From the NCBI GenBank assembly GCA_028829895.1, contig CM054182.1:91040546-91104545 (forward strand): a DNA stretch of 64,000 nt, written 5' to 3'. The position numbers were made by a program, and so were the translations under genes. The notes beneath the pieces are model-generated. The model did no database searches. It was not told the origin of the DNA and saw nothing but the letters and a program-made list of their open reading frames with translations. Positions 11,795 through 63,224 of the stretch are shown piece after piece. This stretch comes from Sinotaia quadrata (taxonomy: Eukaryota; Mollusca; Gastropoda; Architaenioglossa; Viviparidae). Positions within the stretch are counted from its first letter, which is position 1, and the number at the start of each line of letters is the position of its first letter.

Positions 11795-12430
11795 TGCGTC
11801 TCACCGTAATCTTTTCAAAGATTTTTCAGTCACCTTATCGCGCCTATCACAGCACTGAAACTGCCCTTTTAAGAAAAAAATGTCATTGATCTTCACTTTG
11901 CTTTGGATAATGGAAAGATTTCAGTTCTCACACTTCATCATGTATCTGAAGCCTTTGAAACTATTGACCATGATATATTCTTTCAGAACATTTTTTTTTT
12001 TGGTGGGGGGAATGGAGGGGGTGGTGGCATCCATGGTACTGCTTTATCTTGGCTCAAATCCCGTCTGTCTGAAAGGGAGTAAACTGTGTCAGAAAGTGAT
12101 AAAATTCCAGTCCATAAGCTTACACATGGTTCTGTTCTCGAATCATTGCGGTTTATTGTGTATATGCACAGTAGCTCTCAAGTGTTATAAGTCTTCATCC
12201 TGAATCCCACCGATTGTACAATGGCGATACGCAAATGTACAAACTGAGTTACCCAAATGAAATTTCTCTCTCACCAATACAGCCAGTTACTGAGAAATCT
12301 GGGTGTACATTTTTTTACAGTTCTCTCACTCTTTCTCTCTCACCAATACAGCCAGTTACTAAGAAATCTGGGTGTACTTTTTGACAGTTCTCTCACTCTT
12401 TCTCTCTCACCAATAATTGCAGAGCAGAAT
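11795..12430 (+). mobile_element. Decayed LINE (CR1/jockey-like) reverse transcriptase fragment
   Basis: Conceptual translation of the plus strand, across frameshifts and stops, shows the ordered landmarks of a non-LTR reverse transcriptase. YRAYHSTETALL is at about 11836. DNGKISVLTL then AFETIDHDI (motif A region) is at about 11906-11976. GIHGTALSWLKSRLSER is at about 12026. HGSVLESLRFIVYM (motif B region) is at about 12125, NGDTQMYK (the degraded catalytic DD motif) at about 12220, and RNLGVHF at about 12293. Most pieces share one frame; stops near 12078 and after 12170 and at least two frame changes show it is dead. There is no endonuclease domain or 3' end, so this is a fragment. The clade is inferred from motif wording only. 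Confidence 0.85.
12262..12416 (+). repeat. ~71-bp tandem duplication inside the LINE fragment, ~2.2 copies
   Basis: Unit key: CACCAATACAGCCAGTTACT, followed by the codons for RNLGV. The second copy continues FDSSLTL, the expected LINE sequence, so the array arose by duplication of the element itself. Confidence 0.85.
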
Positions 12431-12433
12431 ATG

Positions 12434-12714
12434 ATACTGAGCTAGCACTATTTGTAAATTTCTCATACTGAGCTAGCACTATTTGTAAATTTCTCATACT
12501 GAGCTAGCACTATTTGTAAATTTCTCATACTGAGCTAGCACTATTTGTAAATTTCTCATACTGAGCTAGCACTATTTGTAAATTTCTCATACTGAGCTAG
12601 CACTATTTGTAAATTTCTCGTACTGAGCTAGCACTATTTGTAAGTTTCTCATACTGAGCTAGCACTATTTGTAAATTTCTCATACTGAGCTAGCACTATT
12701 TGTAAATTTCTCAG
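12434..12714. repeat. 31-bp tandem array, 9 copies
   Basis: Unit key: ACTGAGCTAGCACTATTTGT. Nearly identical copies suggest recent expansion. It directly follows the LINE fragment. Confidence 0.95.
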
Positions 12715-12734
12715 TGTTGATGCTACAAAACCCT

Positions 12735-13312
12735 TGTCTTCACTTGTACTCTTTCTCGTTTTGTGTGTTCACTTGTACTCTTCCTCGTCTTGTGTGTTCA
12801 CTTGTACTTTCACTCGTCTTGTGTGTTGACTGGTACTCTCTCGTCTTCTGTGTTCATTGGTATTTTCTCACCTTGTGTGCTCGCTGGTACTCTCTTGTCT
12901 TGTGTGTTCACTGGTATTTTCTCACCTTGTGTGTTCGCTTATACTCTGCCGTGTGTTCACTGATATTTTCTCACCTTGTGTGTTCGCTTATACTCTGCCT
13001 TGGTTGTTCACTGGTATTTTCTCACCTTGTTTTTTCGCTGGTACTCTCTCGTCTTGTGTGTTCACTGGTATTTTCTCACCTTGTGTATTCGCTTATACTC
13101 TGCCTTGTGTGTTCAAATATATTTTCTCACCTTGTGTGTTCGCTTATACTCTGCCTTCTGTGTTCACTGGTACTTTCTCACCTTGTATGTCCACTAACAT
13201 TCTCTTGCCTTGTGTGTTCACTGGTACTATCTCACTCCATGTGTTCACTGGTATTTCAGTCTCGTCTGTTCACTGGTACTTCCTCCCGTCGAGTGTGTTC
13301 ATTGTATTCCGC
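12735..13312. repeat. 27-bp degenerate tandem array, ~21 copies
   Basis: Unit key: TTGTGTGTTCACTGGTA then CTCTCTCGTC or TTTTCTCACC; the two half-types alternate. Because 27 is divisible by three, all plus frames stay open (up to 204 codons, Cys/Leu/Val-rich). These frames are not credible proteins. Confidence 0.9.
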
Positions 13313-13326
13313 GCGTGTGTGTGTGT

Positions 13327-13328
<2 letters not shown>

Positions 13329-13368
<40 letters not shown>
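13329..13368. repeat. (GA)n microsatellite
   Basis: About 19 uninterrupted GA units immediately after the 27-bp array. Confidence 0.95.
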
Positions 13369-13371
<3 letters not shown>

Positions 13372-14254
13372 AATACTTCTCTCTTGTTTTCTTTATATTA
13401 TAAATTGGGTCATGGACGTATAAATGGTAAAACTCGTAATGACCTCAATTAACAAACTTCGAAAGAAAAGAAGGAAGTATTTCTCTGCAAATTATTGCCT
13501 GATTTCCTACTGGAGTCTGGCCATAAAAGACTTTAATTGTATGTTCGTTTCTTTGACTCAAGTACTGATTAAATGAAATTTGTTGTTGTTCGTAGTCACT
13601 GAGAATTGTTTCGATCCTTTACACTGATGCCAGTGTCGATTTTCCAAACCGGCTCCGCGCCAGTCTCGAGTTTTCTGTGAGAGAAAGAGTTGTCGGACCT
13701 TCACAACAACAGTCGTAATTTCCCGTCACGACAGCTCATGTGCTTTAAAACTGAAAGTTTTCCACTCCGTAATCAACGAAGCAGTGAAAATCAATTTGGC
13801 TTTTTTCCGTAAGCATACGTTGCTGATAAACAGAACGATAAGTCTCGCCGTATTTATTGTAAATTGCCACAAAGAGCCGGTCTAAAAGCAATATTCACAC
13901 TGGCAGTACATCGTGATGAAACTGCCTAATGCGGCGTTCACATTTCAGTTGTAACGTTCAGCCCTTCGCGATTAAGTCGTGCAGCTCATTTCTTCCGTTG
14001 CCATTCAGAGTCTTGGAATTTTTTATTTAAAAATTTAAACAAAAGTTACGTTTCACTTCTAATTCTAACTTGTGTGTTCTGAAGTCTTACTCCCTTGGAG
14101 ATATTTACGGACTGGAAAGGAGAGATACATCAGAAGTGCCGCCAAGGGGTTGTAGGGAGTGCTAAATATTTGTAAAAGGGTTAAAAAGAGGAGGGCAAAG
14201 ACGTCAAATGTTTTCTGTGTAGTTTTGTTCGGGCAATGGTTGAACAGTCAGTAA

Positions 14255-14560
14255 AAAGTCCAAAATTCAGTCAAAGTCCACTCGGTCGGCAAGGTAAAAA
14301 AAAGTCCACTCGGTCGGTAAGGTAAACAGTTCACTCGCTCGGTAAGGTTAAAAAGTCCGCCATTCAGTCGAAGTCCACTCGGTCGGTAAGGTAAATAGTC
14401 CACTCGGTCGGTAAGGTTAAAAAGTCCACTTGGTCGATTAGGTAACCACTCTATTCGGTGGGTAAGGTAAAATTATCCACTCGGTCGGTAAGGTTATAAA
14501 AATCCACTCGGTGGGTAAGGTAAAAAGTCCACTCAGTCAGTAAAGTAAAACGGTTCACTA
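14255..14560. repeat. ~27-bp degenerate tandem array, ~11 copies
   Basis: Unit key: GTCCACTCGGTCGGTAAGGT, with spacers of varying A content. Confidence 0.9.
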
Positions 14561-14885
14561 ATTGGCTTTTAAAAGAGTTATATCTTACAAACTGTATTAT
14601 AACAAAATTAAGGTCTTGAGGCCCAAACTTGGACATAGCAAGGACATAATTCCTGCAGACCTACCCTTTGAAATGTGCTCGTTTACTCTGTACTTCAAAA
14701 TATTAGCTTCTGCCAAATTAATAGCATCTTACGGCAGAAGGATAACTTGCCTCGTGTGAGTTAAAGTATATTATGACACAACAAATTCATGTAGACATTT
14801 TTTTTTAAATCACAAGTCAAAAGACATTAAATTGAACTGACAACTGACCAATTTAAAAAGTGGAATAGGCAAAAAAGGAGAAAAG

Positions 14886-14924
14886 TGTGTGTGCGTGCGT
14901 GCGTGCGTGCATGCGTGCATGCGT
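14886..14924. repeat. (GTGC)n microsatellite
   Basis: GTGTGTGC then repeated GTGCGTGC/ATGC units. Confidence 0.85.
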
Positions 14925-16109
14925 GAAGCTTTGTGTATCTGTATGATTGTGTAACAGTGATAATTTTTCAGGTTTGACCTTGTGTACATGTAAATTACTG
15001 GAACAGAGTGATTATTTTCAAAGAGTTTAATTCAAGCAAACACACACTCACAAACATACGGATATATACACACAAATCTTTATTTATTAAGTGAACAAAA
15101 GTCGATACCTTTGTTATTATTACTTGGGGTCAATGGACTGTTTTTTAAAATTTATTTTAAAACAGTATTTATTGCCATATTAGTGTAAGCACACAGTTTT
15201 CTCAAAAGAATGACAACTGTGCATTTAGCGTAGATTAGGATGTACATGTTTGTATGTATAAGTAAACAAACATTTTTTGCAAATACAAGTATTAACTTCA
15301 TCGTTAGTGTTTTAACCAAAAAAAGTTCAACACATAATTAAAATACGTAATTCGTTACAGAAACAAGAGAAAAACCAAAACATGCACACACACAAAAAAA
15401 AACCCCGTAAATTGGAGCAATAAGCATTTGATTTGTTTTTTTAAAAAACAGTTTTGGGAATATGTGTTTAAATTTATATTGAAACCACAGTCCAAGACTA
15501 TACACTATTAGAGAGAGAGAGAGAGAGAGAGCGCAAAATCTTCTTACGTCACGTAACGTATTTCGTCACAATAACCTCTAACTGAGAGAACAGAGATTTC
15601 GTCAAAACAAGAACGCATGCAGTGAGATCCATTATTTTCTCAAATACAGACAAAACATTACATATTAATTGTCTCAAAACCAAAAACACACGTGAAATAC
15701 AAGAAAACAGATTTTCATTCACAATTAATAAAAATTTATATAAAAGTTATTTTTTCAGACTGAAAGTGTGACTTGTACCATATGATGTCAACAGTTAGAG
15801 CTGATGATATTGTATTTTTACGGTAAATCTACTGTCGTCTAGACTCTAGAGCAGATTTTCTTCTTCAGCTGATATTTTAGACTACGTCACGTATACGTCG
15901 TTTTACTCAACAAGTTGTGTGGGTTTCTTTATAAACTTTTTTTAAAATTAGGTTTTATAATTTAGATCATTTAAGTGTGCAGTAATTTGCGAGTGTGTGT
16001 ATTTAAGTATACTAGACTAATTAAAGCATATCACTTGCTTCCTGTGCAATATTATTGCTTGAGTGCAGTCAGGGATCATAGTCCGGAAATACAAATTTTA
16101 CAGTGTTTG

Positions 16110-16115
16110 TTTATT
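16110..16115 (-). terminator. Candidate unc-4 polyadenylation signal
   Basis: A minus-strand AATAAA lies about 1.17 kb downstream of the unc-4 stop. Other minus AATAAA hexamers occur further down (near 15.08 and 13.85 kb), so the choice is a guess. Confidence 0.2.
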
Positions 16116-16769
16116 TTTTGTTTGACCATCCAATGCGGAGACTGTTAAAAAAAATAAAGCATTCTGTGTATGCATTTCGTCCGATTCTGCTAGTCGCACC
16201 AATGCTTCCCGTCAGTGTACGCATAGCTTCATTAAACTAGTGTTGCAAACCATTCATGGAAAGGAATCAGTAAAGGATAGTGAGGTATTGTTTTGTTTCT
16301 GCATACTTCTTTCCACTTCACGTTGCAAAAATTACTTCGCTCTTTCGCTCAACTGTTATTTAGTGTCGTATGCACGTACATGTCTGTAATCCGTGACTTT
16401 CAAATCAACGGAAAAGATTATGATGCTCTTTCTTGTTTGTTTTTTTTCCAATAAGTTTTCTCTACCCCGTCAAATGTAAGTGAACCAGAGTCATTTGGAA
16501 GAAAGCAACACCTGTCGTGCCACACAAAAGACATGTAAATAAACTTTTATAATTAGTTAATAGTTGAAATTGCTAATTACCTACTATTACTATTTTTTAA
16601 AAGAAAATAAACTACTCTTGAAGTCATTTATGCGAAGGTCTTCGTCGGTCTTACCGATTATCGCAGACTTCGTATATCAAAACCCAAACTTTCTTCCTTT
16701 AAAGTCAGAGTCATCATGATTATTAGATAATTAGGACGAGTGTAATAGGTGCGTAATATACTAGCAATG

Positions 16770-16771
<2 letters not shown>

Positions 16772-16822
<51 letters not shown>
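16772..16822. repeat. (CA)n microsatellite
   Basis: About 25 CA units, some 460 bp downstream of the unc-4 stop and so possibly inside its 3' untranslated region. Confidence 0.95.
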
Positions 16823-16824
<2 letters not shown>

Positions 16825-17283
16825 GATCGAGTGTATAATACATCTCACAGAGGAGCGCGTAGTCAATGAAGACACACAGACGTAAATTGTCATTGTAAAA
16901 CCTCCTTGGTGTGTCCTTTTTCTTTTCTTTTTCCTTTCTAGAACAACTTTGAAAAGTCGTCGATGGCAATCAGTCATACCTGCTGCGTGTCAACCACAAA
17001 CAAACGCAAATGTACCATTCTAGACTCAAAAGTCGATTCCGCGTATTGACTCGAGACACATCTCGTCGGCGTCGAGGTCTGCAAAGCAATCCCAACAGGA
17101 GCATGACAGCAATACGGCACTGGCAGCGGCCGTAACGGATTGGAGCTGGCGGGTTCTGGCCCATTGCATGCTGAAAGCTTTCCATCCCCTGCAAGGTCTC
17201 ACCCAAACTTGATAGTTGGATAATGGGGACGGGAGTGAAAAATGTATCGATTAGCAAACTATGCGCCAAGACGCATCGTGTCA

Positions 17284-55728
<38,445 letters not shown>

Positions 55729-56289
55729 TCTCAACCGGCATACTTGTTTCAACGGCGCTCGCAGCAAATTGTTGTCCAGAAAATTTACCGGATTTAAAAA
55801 ATAATAATAATAATAATTATTTATTTATTTTCCAGCGCGTCACAGATGAGTGAATACTAAGACTTCAAAGAACGTCTGGCCACAGAAAATTGAAATACCT
55901 CAGGTGACTCTCCCTTGTGAGTGTTGAACTTCTTATTGATTGCAAGACTTGGGGATGGGTGGGGGAGTTTACTTAGCCGGTCGGTTAGAAGTCACGTGCT
56001 GTACCTGAATGCATTCAACACGACTATGCAAAGTGATAAAACACCACTCAGAAGCTCGCAGTCGCGTACTCCGAGTGACTGACTGTATTCAGCAATGCGA
56101 AACAAAGTGACAAAGCGGTATTATTCATTCCAGCGACCGGAACGCTGTGTTGATTGATTGGCTGCGTTTACTCCACTAAGTGATAAGGACAACCGCCAAG
56201 TCGGTGAGGCACATCTGTTATAAAACAGATTAAGTGCTTTACCATTAAAGCAATACCCTGAAACAATCCAAATTTAAAAACAATAATTC

Positions 56290-56290
<1 letters not shown>
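55729..56290 (-). promoter_or_regulatory. Presumed 5' leader and promoter region of unc-4
   Basis: Sequence directly upstream of the start ATG, with a (TAA)n run near 55800 and mixed-composition single-copy DNA to about 56250. No TATA box or initiator can be picked with confidence; the transcription start is unknown. Confidence 0.35.

Positions 56291-56328
<38 letters not shown>
56291..56328. repeat. (CA)n microsatellite
   Basis: About 19 CA units. Confidence 0.95.
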
Positions 56329-56329
<1 letters not shown>

Positions 56330-56330
<1 letters not shown>

Positions 56331-58125
56331 TACACACTCGTTATAAACTGAAACTAAAAACCAAAACTAATAGTCGAAGTTGAAGTGAATGAAAGAGGAA
56401 ATGAGCTGAGACTAAACACACCAATCATCAACAGAGACGCAGAGCATGGCTTACTCCGAAGGCGGAGACAAATGTCAGAAATGTCCCCTCACCCATAACA
56501 TCCGCCCATTTGACACGTATCTCCGGCCAATCGCCGCTTGCCTCGAGACACGCGACAATCAGTACCAGGGTGGCAGGTAGTTGCCGGGAGGGGAATTGCG
56601 TGGCGATTGCCAGGCTTCCCAGGTTAATAGAAATTATTGATAAAAAAAGAGAAAAGCGTGCTACAACTTCCCAACTTAGTGGCCACGGCAGCAATGTGGC
56701 ATGGAACCCATACACTTTGCCTGCAAGTCCTGCACCTCGCAGCGCAGAAATGATTATAAAAAAAATAAAAGATTTTTAAAAAATACACGAGCTTCTTGCA
56801 GTCGTGTCCTCGGGCGAAACAGGAAGGCGTGGTGCAAAATTCAATCCTTTGCTTTTTTATTCAATTCTGCTAAAAACCTTTTCCTAAAAATAACACGGGC
56901 ATACGCTGTCCTACGGACTCATCCTGCATCCGGAGTCAAGAAACAAAGGGCGTTAACTCCGAGAAACCATTAGATATATGTCACTGGATATACATCTGTG
57001 CAGACATTTCTTTAAATCTATTACATGCCTGAAGCAGCAAAAACGTTGAACAGTGAACGGTATAGGGAAGCTTTCAGACAGAGGTAAACGGTTGTCCAAG
57101 ACACACTGCTGATCATCCAGACGAATGTAGAAGAGAGGGAAGATTGGGGTGGGGATGGTAGAGAATGCGGAGAAAAGTTGTTAGTTGTTTTATAGAGTTA
57201 GAATTTTTTTTTAATGGGGTTAGGTGGGAGACAAGTCACTGCTATTTTGTGTAGTACCTTCATTTGACGGCGCCTCAGGACCTAAACAGCAGCCGAGCCT
57301 TAATTTTGAAGGGTAGGTGGGGTGATTTCATGTCTCAATGATAGTTTTAAAAGGTGCTGATGGTTTTTTTTTTGGTTTTTTTTTTTAAGGGGGTGGGTTG
57401 TGGGGTGAGATGGGGCATGATCCGCAAATTTAACTTTCTTAGTGTTAGTTTGAATCAATTTCTGTGACAGTAAATGAATCTGTCAGCATCTCTCAAACGC
57501 GTTTTACTAACGATCACAATTGTATTGCTCACTTTAAAGAAAACTTTAAAGAAAACTCGATTTCAGTTAAAAGTAATATTATATTCTAAAATAGCAGCAT
57601 ACACACACAACACACAAACGAAAGATAGTTTGGTGAGAGGGCATTTCACGGTTTTTGCAGAGGTTATATAACTATCTCATTAATAAATTTCATTATAATA
57701 ATGTCATATATTGCTGCTATCTTCCTAGATGTCCTCTCCAGCGCAATTATTTTAGCTTGGCCTCTTTTCCATCATTGGCACATTTGGAAATTAAGGTGAA
57801 ATTCAGAACCAATTAAAGACAAAACAATGAACAACACATGACGTAACGCGAACACTGTAAAACATTTTAAGAGTGATCATAAGGAATAAAGCACAATTAA
57901 GAAATAACAATAGAATGGTTTAATGGAACTCCATTGCGCTAGAGCGTTGTGCAAGATTTACTTACTTCAGGAGTAAGGTGACAGTTACAAAAACAATTAG
58001 AAAATAAAATACTGACAAAAGTGTAATAGATTTTCCTATTCTCAAGCAGCATATTATTAAGTCTGATTTGCCACTTCTACAAATAATCTCATAATATCTT
58101 AAATCCTTTAGAGTTACTGAGTGTT
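56330..58125. other. Upstream flank of unc-4, no recognised gene
   Basis: Mostly single-copy. Open frames of 89-95 codons overlap on both strands near 56428-56779, without a recognisable domain. They may be chance or part of an unc-4 leader exon. G-rich tracts lie near 57140-57410. Confidence 0.5.
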
Positions 58126-58129
58126 CTAC

Positions 58130-58440
58130 TCTCTGCTCTTAACTTCTGTTCATTATAACTAGCAATAGTTCATTAGATGGCATACTAAACTTTATGACAT
58201 TGAAGAGATAATAAACTTAACTAGCAGCAGTTTATTAGATGATACATTTAACTTTATCACATTGAAGAGATGTTAACTTAAATAGCAGTTGTTTATTAAA
58301 TGATACACATAACTTTGTGACATTGCAGAGATGTTAACTTAAATAGCAGTTGTTTATTAGATGATACACTTAACTTTATCACAGTGAAGACATGTTAACT
58401 TATCTTGCAGCAGTTTATTAGATGATACACTTAACTTTAA
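58130..58440. repeat. ~61-bp tandem array, ~5 copies
   Basis: Unit key: GTTTATTAGATGATACACTT, then AACTTTATCACATTGAAGAG. Confidence 0.9.
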
Positions 58441-58639
58441 AAACAATGAGGATTTGGTGTGTGTATTCACGTGGTCTCTGCTGCAATGACTCATCTGGCG
58501 ATAAACTGCATGTGTTCAAGAAAAACTCTGCAATAATGCTACTGCTTACATTCTTGCTAAAGTTCTCTCTCTGGATGCAAGCAGTATTTCAGTCTCTTTA
58601 AATTTAGGATTCTACCATTGCAAGATGAATATGGCCATC

Positions 58640-59180
58640 TGACTGTAGTCATTGAAATCTCAAACAGTACCACCTTGTTATTCCCAACTATATTCTTGAC
58701 CCTCACTTGAGACCCTCATTTGAGATCCTCACTGGTAAGCTCAAGTGTAGTAACTATACCCTCACTAGTAATTGCAACTGTAGTCTTGAATCTCAAACTA
58801 TACCCTTATTGGTAACTTCAAACGTGGTCTGAAATCTCAAATTGTAGGTACCTTCACTAGTAACCGCAACTATGGTCTGAAATCTCAAAGGTACCCTCAC
58901 TGGTAGTCTCAACTGTAGTTTTATTTTTCAAACTATATCCTTATTGGTAACATAGTCTGAAATCTCAAACGGTAGGTACTCTCACTAGTAACTTCAAATA
59001 TAGTCTTAAATCTCAAGCGGTACCCTCACTGGTAACCTCAAATGTAATCTCAAGCGATACCATCACTGGTAATCTCAAATGTAATCTTAAATCTCAAGCG
59101 ATACCCTCAGTGGTAACTTCAAATGTAGTCTTAAATTTCAAGAGGTACCACCACTGATAACCTTGAGCGATACTTGAATC
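58640..59180. repeat. ~45-bp degenerate tandem array, ~11 copies
   Basis: Recurrent AAATCTCAA, TACCCTCACTGGTAACCTCA and AATGTAGTCTT blocks in variable order. Confidence 0.85.
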
Positions 59181-59680
59181 TCAAAGTGGTCGCCTTCTGA
59201 AGTAGCCTGGAAACTTCAAATAATAAATTCTATATTTAGACTCTATGAATTGCATATACAAACATTCTATTCTTTCGAATATTGCCTTGCATATCAGTGC
59301 AAGAAGAGAGAGAGCAGGATAATTCATTCCTAAATGAATGAAAGTCTGTTCTTCTACAGAAATACTTTTAAACTTCCATACGTTATTCATTGTTATTTAT
59401 AGAACTGTAATTCAAATGACTATGGACACAAATATATCCAGATGACAAGTGATACTACAAAAATTCCGAGATCTTTAACGCCCACATAACGTATAGAATC
59501 ATTACGTAAATGACGTTAACTTTATTTATCCAATACTTTGCAGTTTCTCCAGTAACTGTCTCAGCAGTTCATTCGTTCTAAATATTTTCCGGTTTGTTGT
59601 TAAGCTACGGTGGGTGTGTCCACACTTTATTTTTGCTTGCACTAATTGGTCAGTCAGGCATTTTAGTCTCTGTGTTCACT

Positions 59681-59681
<1 letters not shown>

Positions 59682-59735
<54 letters not shown>
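59682..59735. repeat. (CT)n microsatellite
   Basis: About 26 CT units. Confidence 0.95.
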
Positions 59736-59737
<2 letters not shown>

Positions 59738-59739
59738 TT

Positions 59740-60660
59740 ATAACCCATGACTTTCAGTGTTCTTTTTTCCATATTATTTGTTATGTGGATTCAAGCGTGT
59801 AGCTGTGAGCAAAATAAGTATTATTAGCTCTCGCTAAACACCTGGTTAACACATGCTTGCTCCCCTCCTTCCACTTCTTGACTTCAGATTACAGCTTTCT
59901 CACTAGATAAATATAGCATAACTTTCATAGTAAAATTATTTTCATAATTTGGATTAATTAGGGGGAAAATCCAATTTCATGAAAGACGCATAAGCATATG
60001 GATTCATTATGTCCATATTATGCTGCACAATTAAAACAGCTTTACTAGTCAACAGTTTTAATTCTTATTTACTGTATATGTTGCCTGGTACCAAAAGCTG
60101 ATAAGATTCCTATGCTGGCTTCAGTCTAAATGTCCTGAGACAGCCAACTGTTGCCATTTACTACAAAATTCATTCAGTGGTAGTTCCAATCTGCTTAATA
60201 GGTTAAGAATATCTCTCTATTTTCTCTACTCTAACTTGAATAGGAATCGCAATACATGTGGGTTGAACTTTATAAACATTAGAACAGCTCAGGGTTTATT
60301 GTATGATAGCAATGGCTCTCTCCTTTGGTTTCATTTCCAATCACCTTGGATTGGACTTGAAACTTAGCTTTTGATCCCATTTCACATAGAAGATATGTCT
60401 TCTTCTCAAGACTCAGTTTGGTTAATATCATCTTAGACTCCAGTTTCAAACTTGTTTAACAAATACTCTGACTCTTGAATTCTGTTTATCTTCACCTCCA
60501 ATGGCACTTATCGGATTCTCTGTTTACACACTTGCGGTCTGATGAATTAGAATTTCTTTCTTTAATACTTTTTTCACATATAGTTTTCATACCATCCACA
60601 TATCCTTCTCAAAGGTATGCTAGACATAATTATGTCTTCACTCCTGAGCGTGTTTTCGGA
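59740..60660. other. Gene-free stretch
   Basis: AT-rich single-copy DNA. Nothing recognised. Confidence 0.5.
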
Positions 60661-60664
60661 ATAA

Positions 60665-61085
60665 CTTCTGAAGAGTCACTTCATAACATCGACTCTGGCA
60701 TGTACTATACGTCATTTCTTCAAGGTCACTTCATAACATCGATTCTGGCATGTACTATACGTCATTTCTTCAAGGTCACTTCATAACATCGACTCTGGCA
60801 TGTACTATACCTCATTTCTTCAAGGTCACTTCATAACATCGACTCTGGCATGTACTATACGTCATTTCTTCAAGGTCACTTCATAACATTGACTCTGGCA
60901 TGTACTATACGTTATTTCTTCAAGGTAACTTCATTAACATCGACTCTGGCATGTACTATAAGTCATTTCTTCAAGGTCACTTCATTAACATCGACTCTGG
61001 CATGTACTATACATCATTTCTTCAAGGTCACTTCATTAACATCGACTCTGGCATGTGCTATATCTACGTTATTTCTTCTAGGTCG
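60665..61085. repeat. 50-bp tandem array, ~8 copies
   Basis: Unit key: GACTCTGGCATGTACTATAC, then TCATTTCTTCAAGGTCACTT. The right-hand copies carry one extra T. Confidence 0.95.
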
Positions 61086-61488
61086 CTGAGCAAGTGAAAA
61101 GTGGTTTAAGTTCATACCTGGTCTTTGCTTACTCAATGCGAGCACACCTTCTCATACTTAGTTGTGTGGTGTCTGCTGAAACCAGAATAAGTCACTTCTG
61201 ACATTTTCTTGTTTCGATTTCTTCTTGTGTATCTTGGGGTCTGCTCCTCCTTATCGAAAACAAGCATCAAAGACTCGTTTCGTCGTGTGCTGTCGGTTGA
61301 CAAGACAGGCATATCATTCTTAAATCCATTGCTTAATCAATTTGTCTCATCATCAGTTTCTCTGGAAACTTTTGCTTCTGTTTTTATCTTTACAACTTCT
61401 AATCTTATTTTATTTGTAAAATATGGCTAGAATAATAAGTCCAATGGATGACGACAGTAACTTTTTTTTTAAAAGACGCTTACTCTTT

Positions 61489-61590
61489 TTAGTGATTGTA
61501 GGCCTACAGTTAGTTGTGGGGCAATTCAAAAGATATGTTTAGTGATTGTAGGCCTACAGTTAGCTGTGGGGCAATTCAAAAGATATGCTT
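61489..61590. repeat. 59-bp duplication
   Basis: Two copies of TTAGTGATTGTAGGCCTACA, then GGGGCAATTCAAAAGATATG. Confidence 0.9.
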
Positions 61591-61729
61591 AGCCAATAGC
61601 CAATCAAAGGTAACCAAACAGTGTACTCTACTACTCACTGTGGTAAGGTACACATTTTTACCACTAATTCTTAGTTACCTCTGAGTTTTTCTAGTGGATT
61701 TTACTGAAATTCATGTCTGTCAATCGGTA

Positions 61730-61890
61730 CCTTAATTCTTTCACAACAACATTAGTGTTATTAATCAATACAAACAAATCTTGATTCTTTCATATCAACA
61801 TTAGTGCTACTAAACAACACACACAAACCTTGATTCTTTCATACGAACATCAGTGCCATCCAACAAAAACAATCTTGATTCTTTCATATC
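61730..61890. repeat. ~55-bp degenerate repeat, ~3 copies
   Basis: Unit key: CTTGATTCTTTCATATCAAC, then ATTAGTG. Confidence 0.75.
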
Positions 61891-62158
61891 ACTGTACTTA
61901 TACCAAATTAAAGAAAATGTTACTATTTTTAATCAGCTGCAATTGTTTCATGTTCAAATTAAACTCGCTAATATTTGCCTCATTAAGGAATCTCGTCGTC
62001 ATTATGTTAACTGGAGATGTGCTTACAAGTAAACTTGGTTTGAAAGACATTGAATCTATCAATTGAATTTAAAGATTTCGAATTGTTAAGCTATTAAAGT
62101 TACAAATACTTAGTTACAGTAAGGCACTTTGTATCATTACTTTTTTCTTTGTGTGCGT

Positions 62159-62160
62159 GT

Positions 62161-62212
<52 letters not shown>
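62159..62212. repeat. (GT)n(GA)n compound microsatellite
   Basis: A GT run followed by a GA run with one AAAG interruption. Confidence 0.95.
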
Positions 62213-62214
<2 letters not shown>

Positions 62215-62339
62215 CAAAAAGAAAGTGATTGTGATTGTGTATGAGTGTAGCTGTATGCGAGGTTTAAAATAATAACCCTCAGTATTTATAATAGCATTTA
62301 GCATAAATATATTAACATTCCTCTCTAACAGTGGTAGGA

Positions 62340-62830
62340 TTAGTACGAGTGCAAATGTAGTATTTACAGTGAAAGGGTTAATAGATATTCATACAGAATA
62401 CACCATGGCCATTAAGTGCAAATCTGTGGTATATTTTATACATATTAAAATTGGTTCAGGTGTAGATTTATTTGCAGCATCATTATCCACATATCTGTGG
62501 TATCTACACTGATAGGTTTAGAACAAGTAGAAATACATAGACAACAAAAGTATCCACATATATAGGGTATCGGCAGTGATATGATTTGTACATATATATA
62601 CCGACTACATCATTGTCTGCATGTGATGGTGTCTACACTATAAGGTCTAGTATAGCTATAGCCATAAAGACTACATCTTTCTCTATCTTTTTAAAAATCT
62701 ACGAACAGTTGCACACTGAATTCTTCATCAGACAAATCCACAAACACATCTATATCAGTGATAGGGCTAGTATAGATATGTAGACTACATATTATCTACG
62801 TGTCTATGGCAGGTTAGGTGTCTACTTGTA
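62340..62830. repeat. Highly degenerate repeat region
   Basis: Recurrent GTATCTACACTGATAGG-like, CCACATAT and CTAGTATAG blocks at irregular spacing. Probably an old minisatellite. Confidence 0.5.
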
Positions 62831-63224
62831 ATCGTCAGGTAGTAAGCTACACCCTATTTGGTATAAATGAATATTATTTATGGCATTTAAACTCCCACCA
62901 TGAACAAAAGCATGCAATGTTATTTTATTCATTCGGCCACGAGGTCGAGGTTGGAAGGGGGTGGGTGAGTGGGAAGGGAAGGGAATCTAAATCAGAATGG
63001 TATGCTTGAGGCGTCCATTTAACAGGAATGGGTTACTTAGGCTCTTCCTTTCTCCGGAAATGTGCAGACTAAATAGCCCAGAGGTACAGCTGTCGGACAG
63101 GCTGAAACAGGCGCCAACATATCTTACATTCAAGCTAACAACAATGTTGATAGTGGTTAAGTTTCCCTGTCAGTCACTAACATTTCAGTGACAGGACCAT
63201 TACTGCACGCATCAGACGTACACA

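Larger units (their letters stand above)
8478..17283. other. Intergenic region between ADSL start and unc-4 stop
   Basis: It holds the ADSL promoter (no TATA or other motif can be assigned with confidence), an element fragment, a LINE fragment, several minisatellites and the unc-4 3' untranslated region at its upper end. No further gene is recognised. Confidence 0.7.

Noticed and set aside
12714..13423. Open frames of 188-204 codons rich in Cys, Leu and Val
   Set aside because: They are translations of a 27-bp tandem array; all plus frames stay open because the period is divisible by three.
55729..55767. Earlier start of unc-4 at 55767
   Set aside because: That codon is TTG; the first in-frame ATG is at 55728 and has A at -3.
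56428..56779. Overlapping 95- and 89-codon frames upstream of unc-4
   Set aside because: No recognisable domain or splice context; open frames occur on both strands, so coding cannot be supported.
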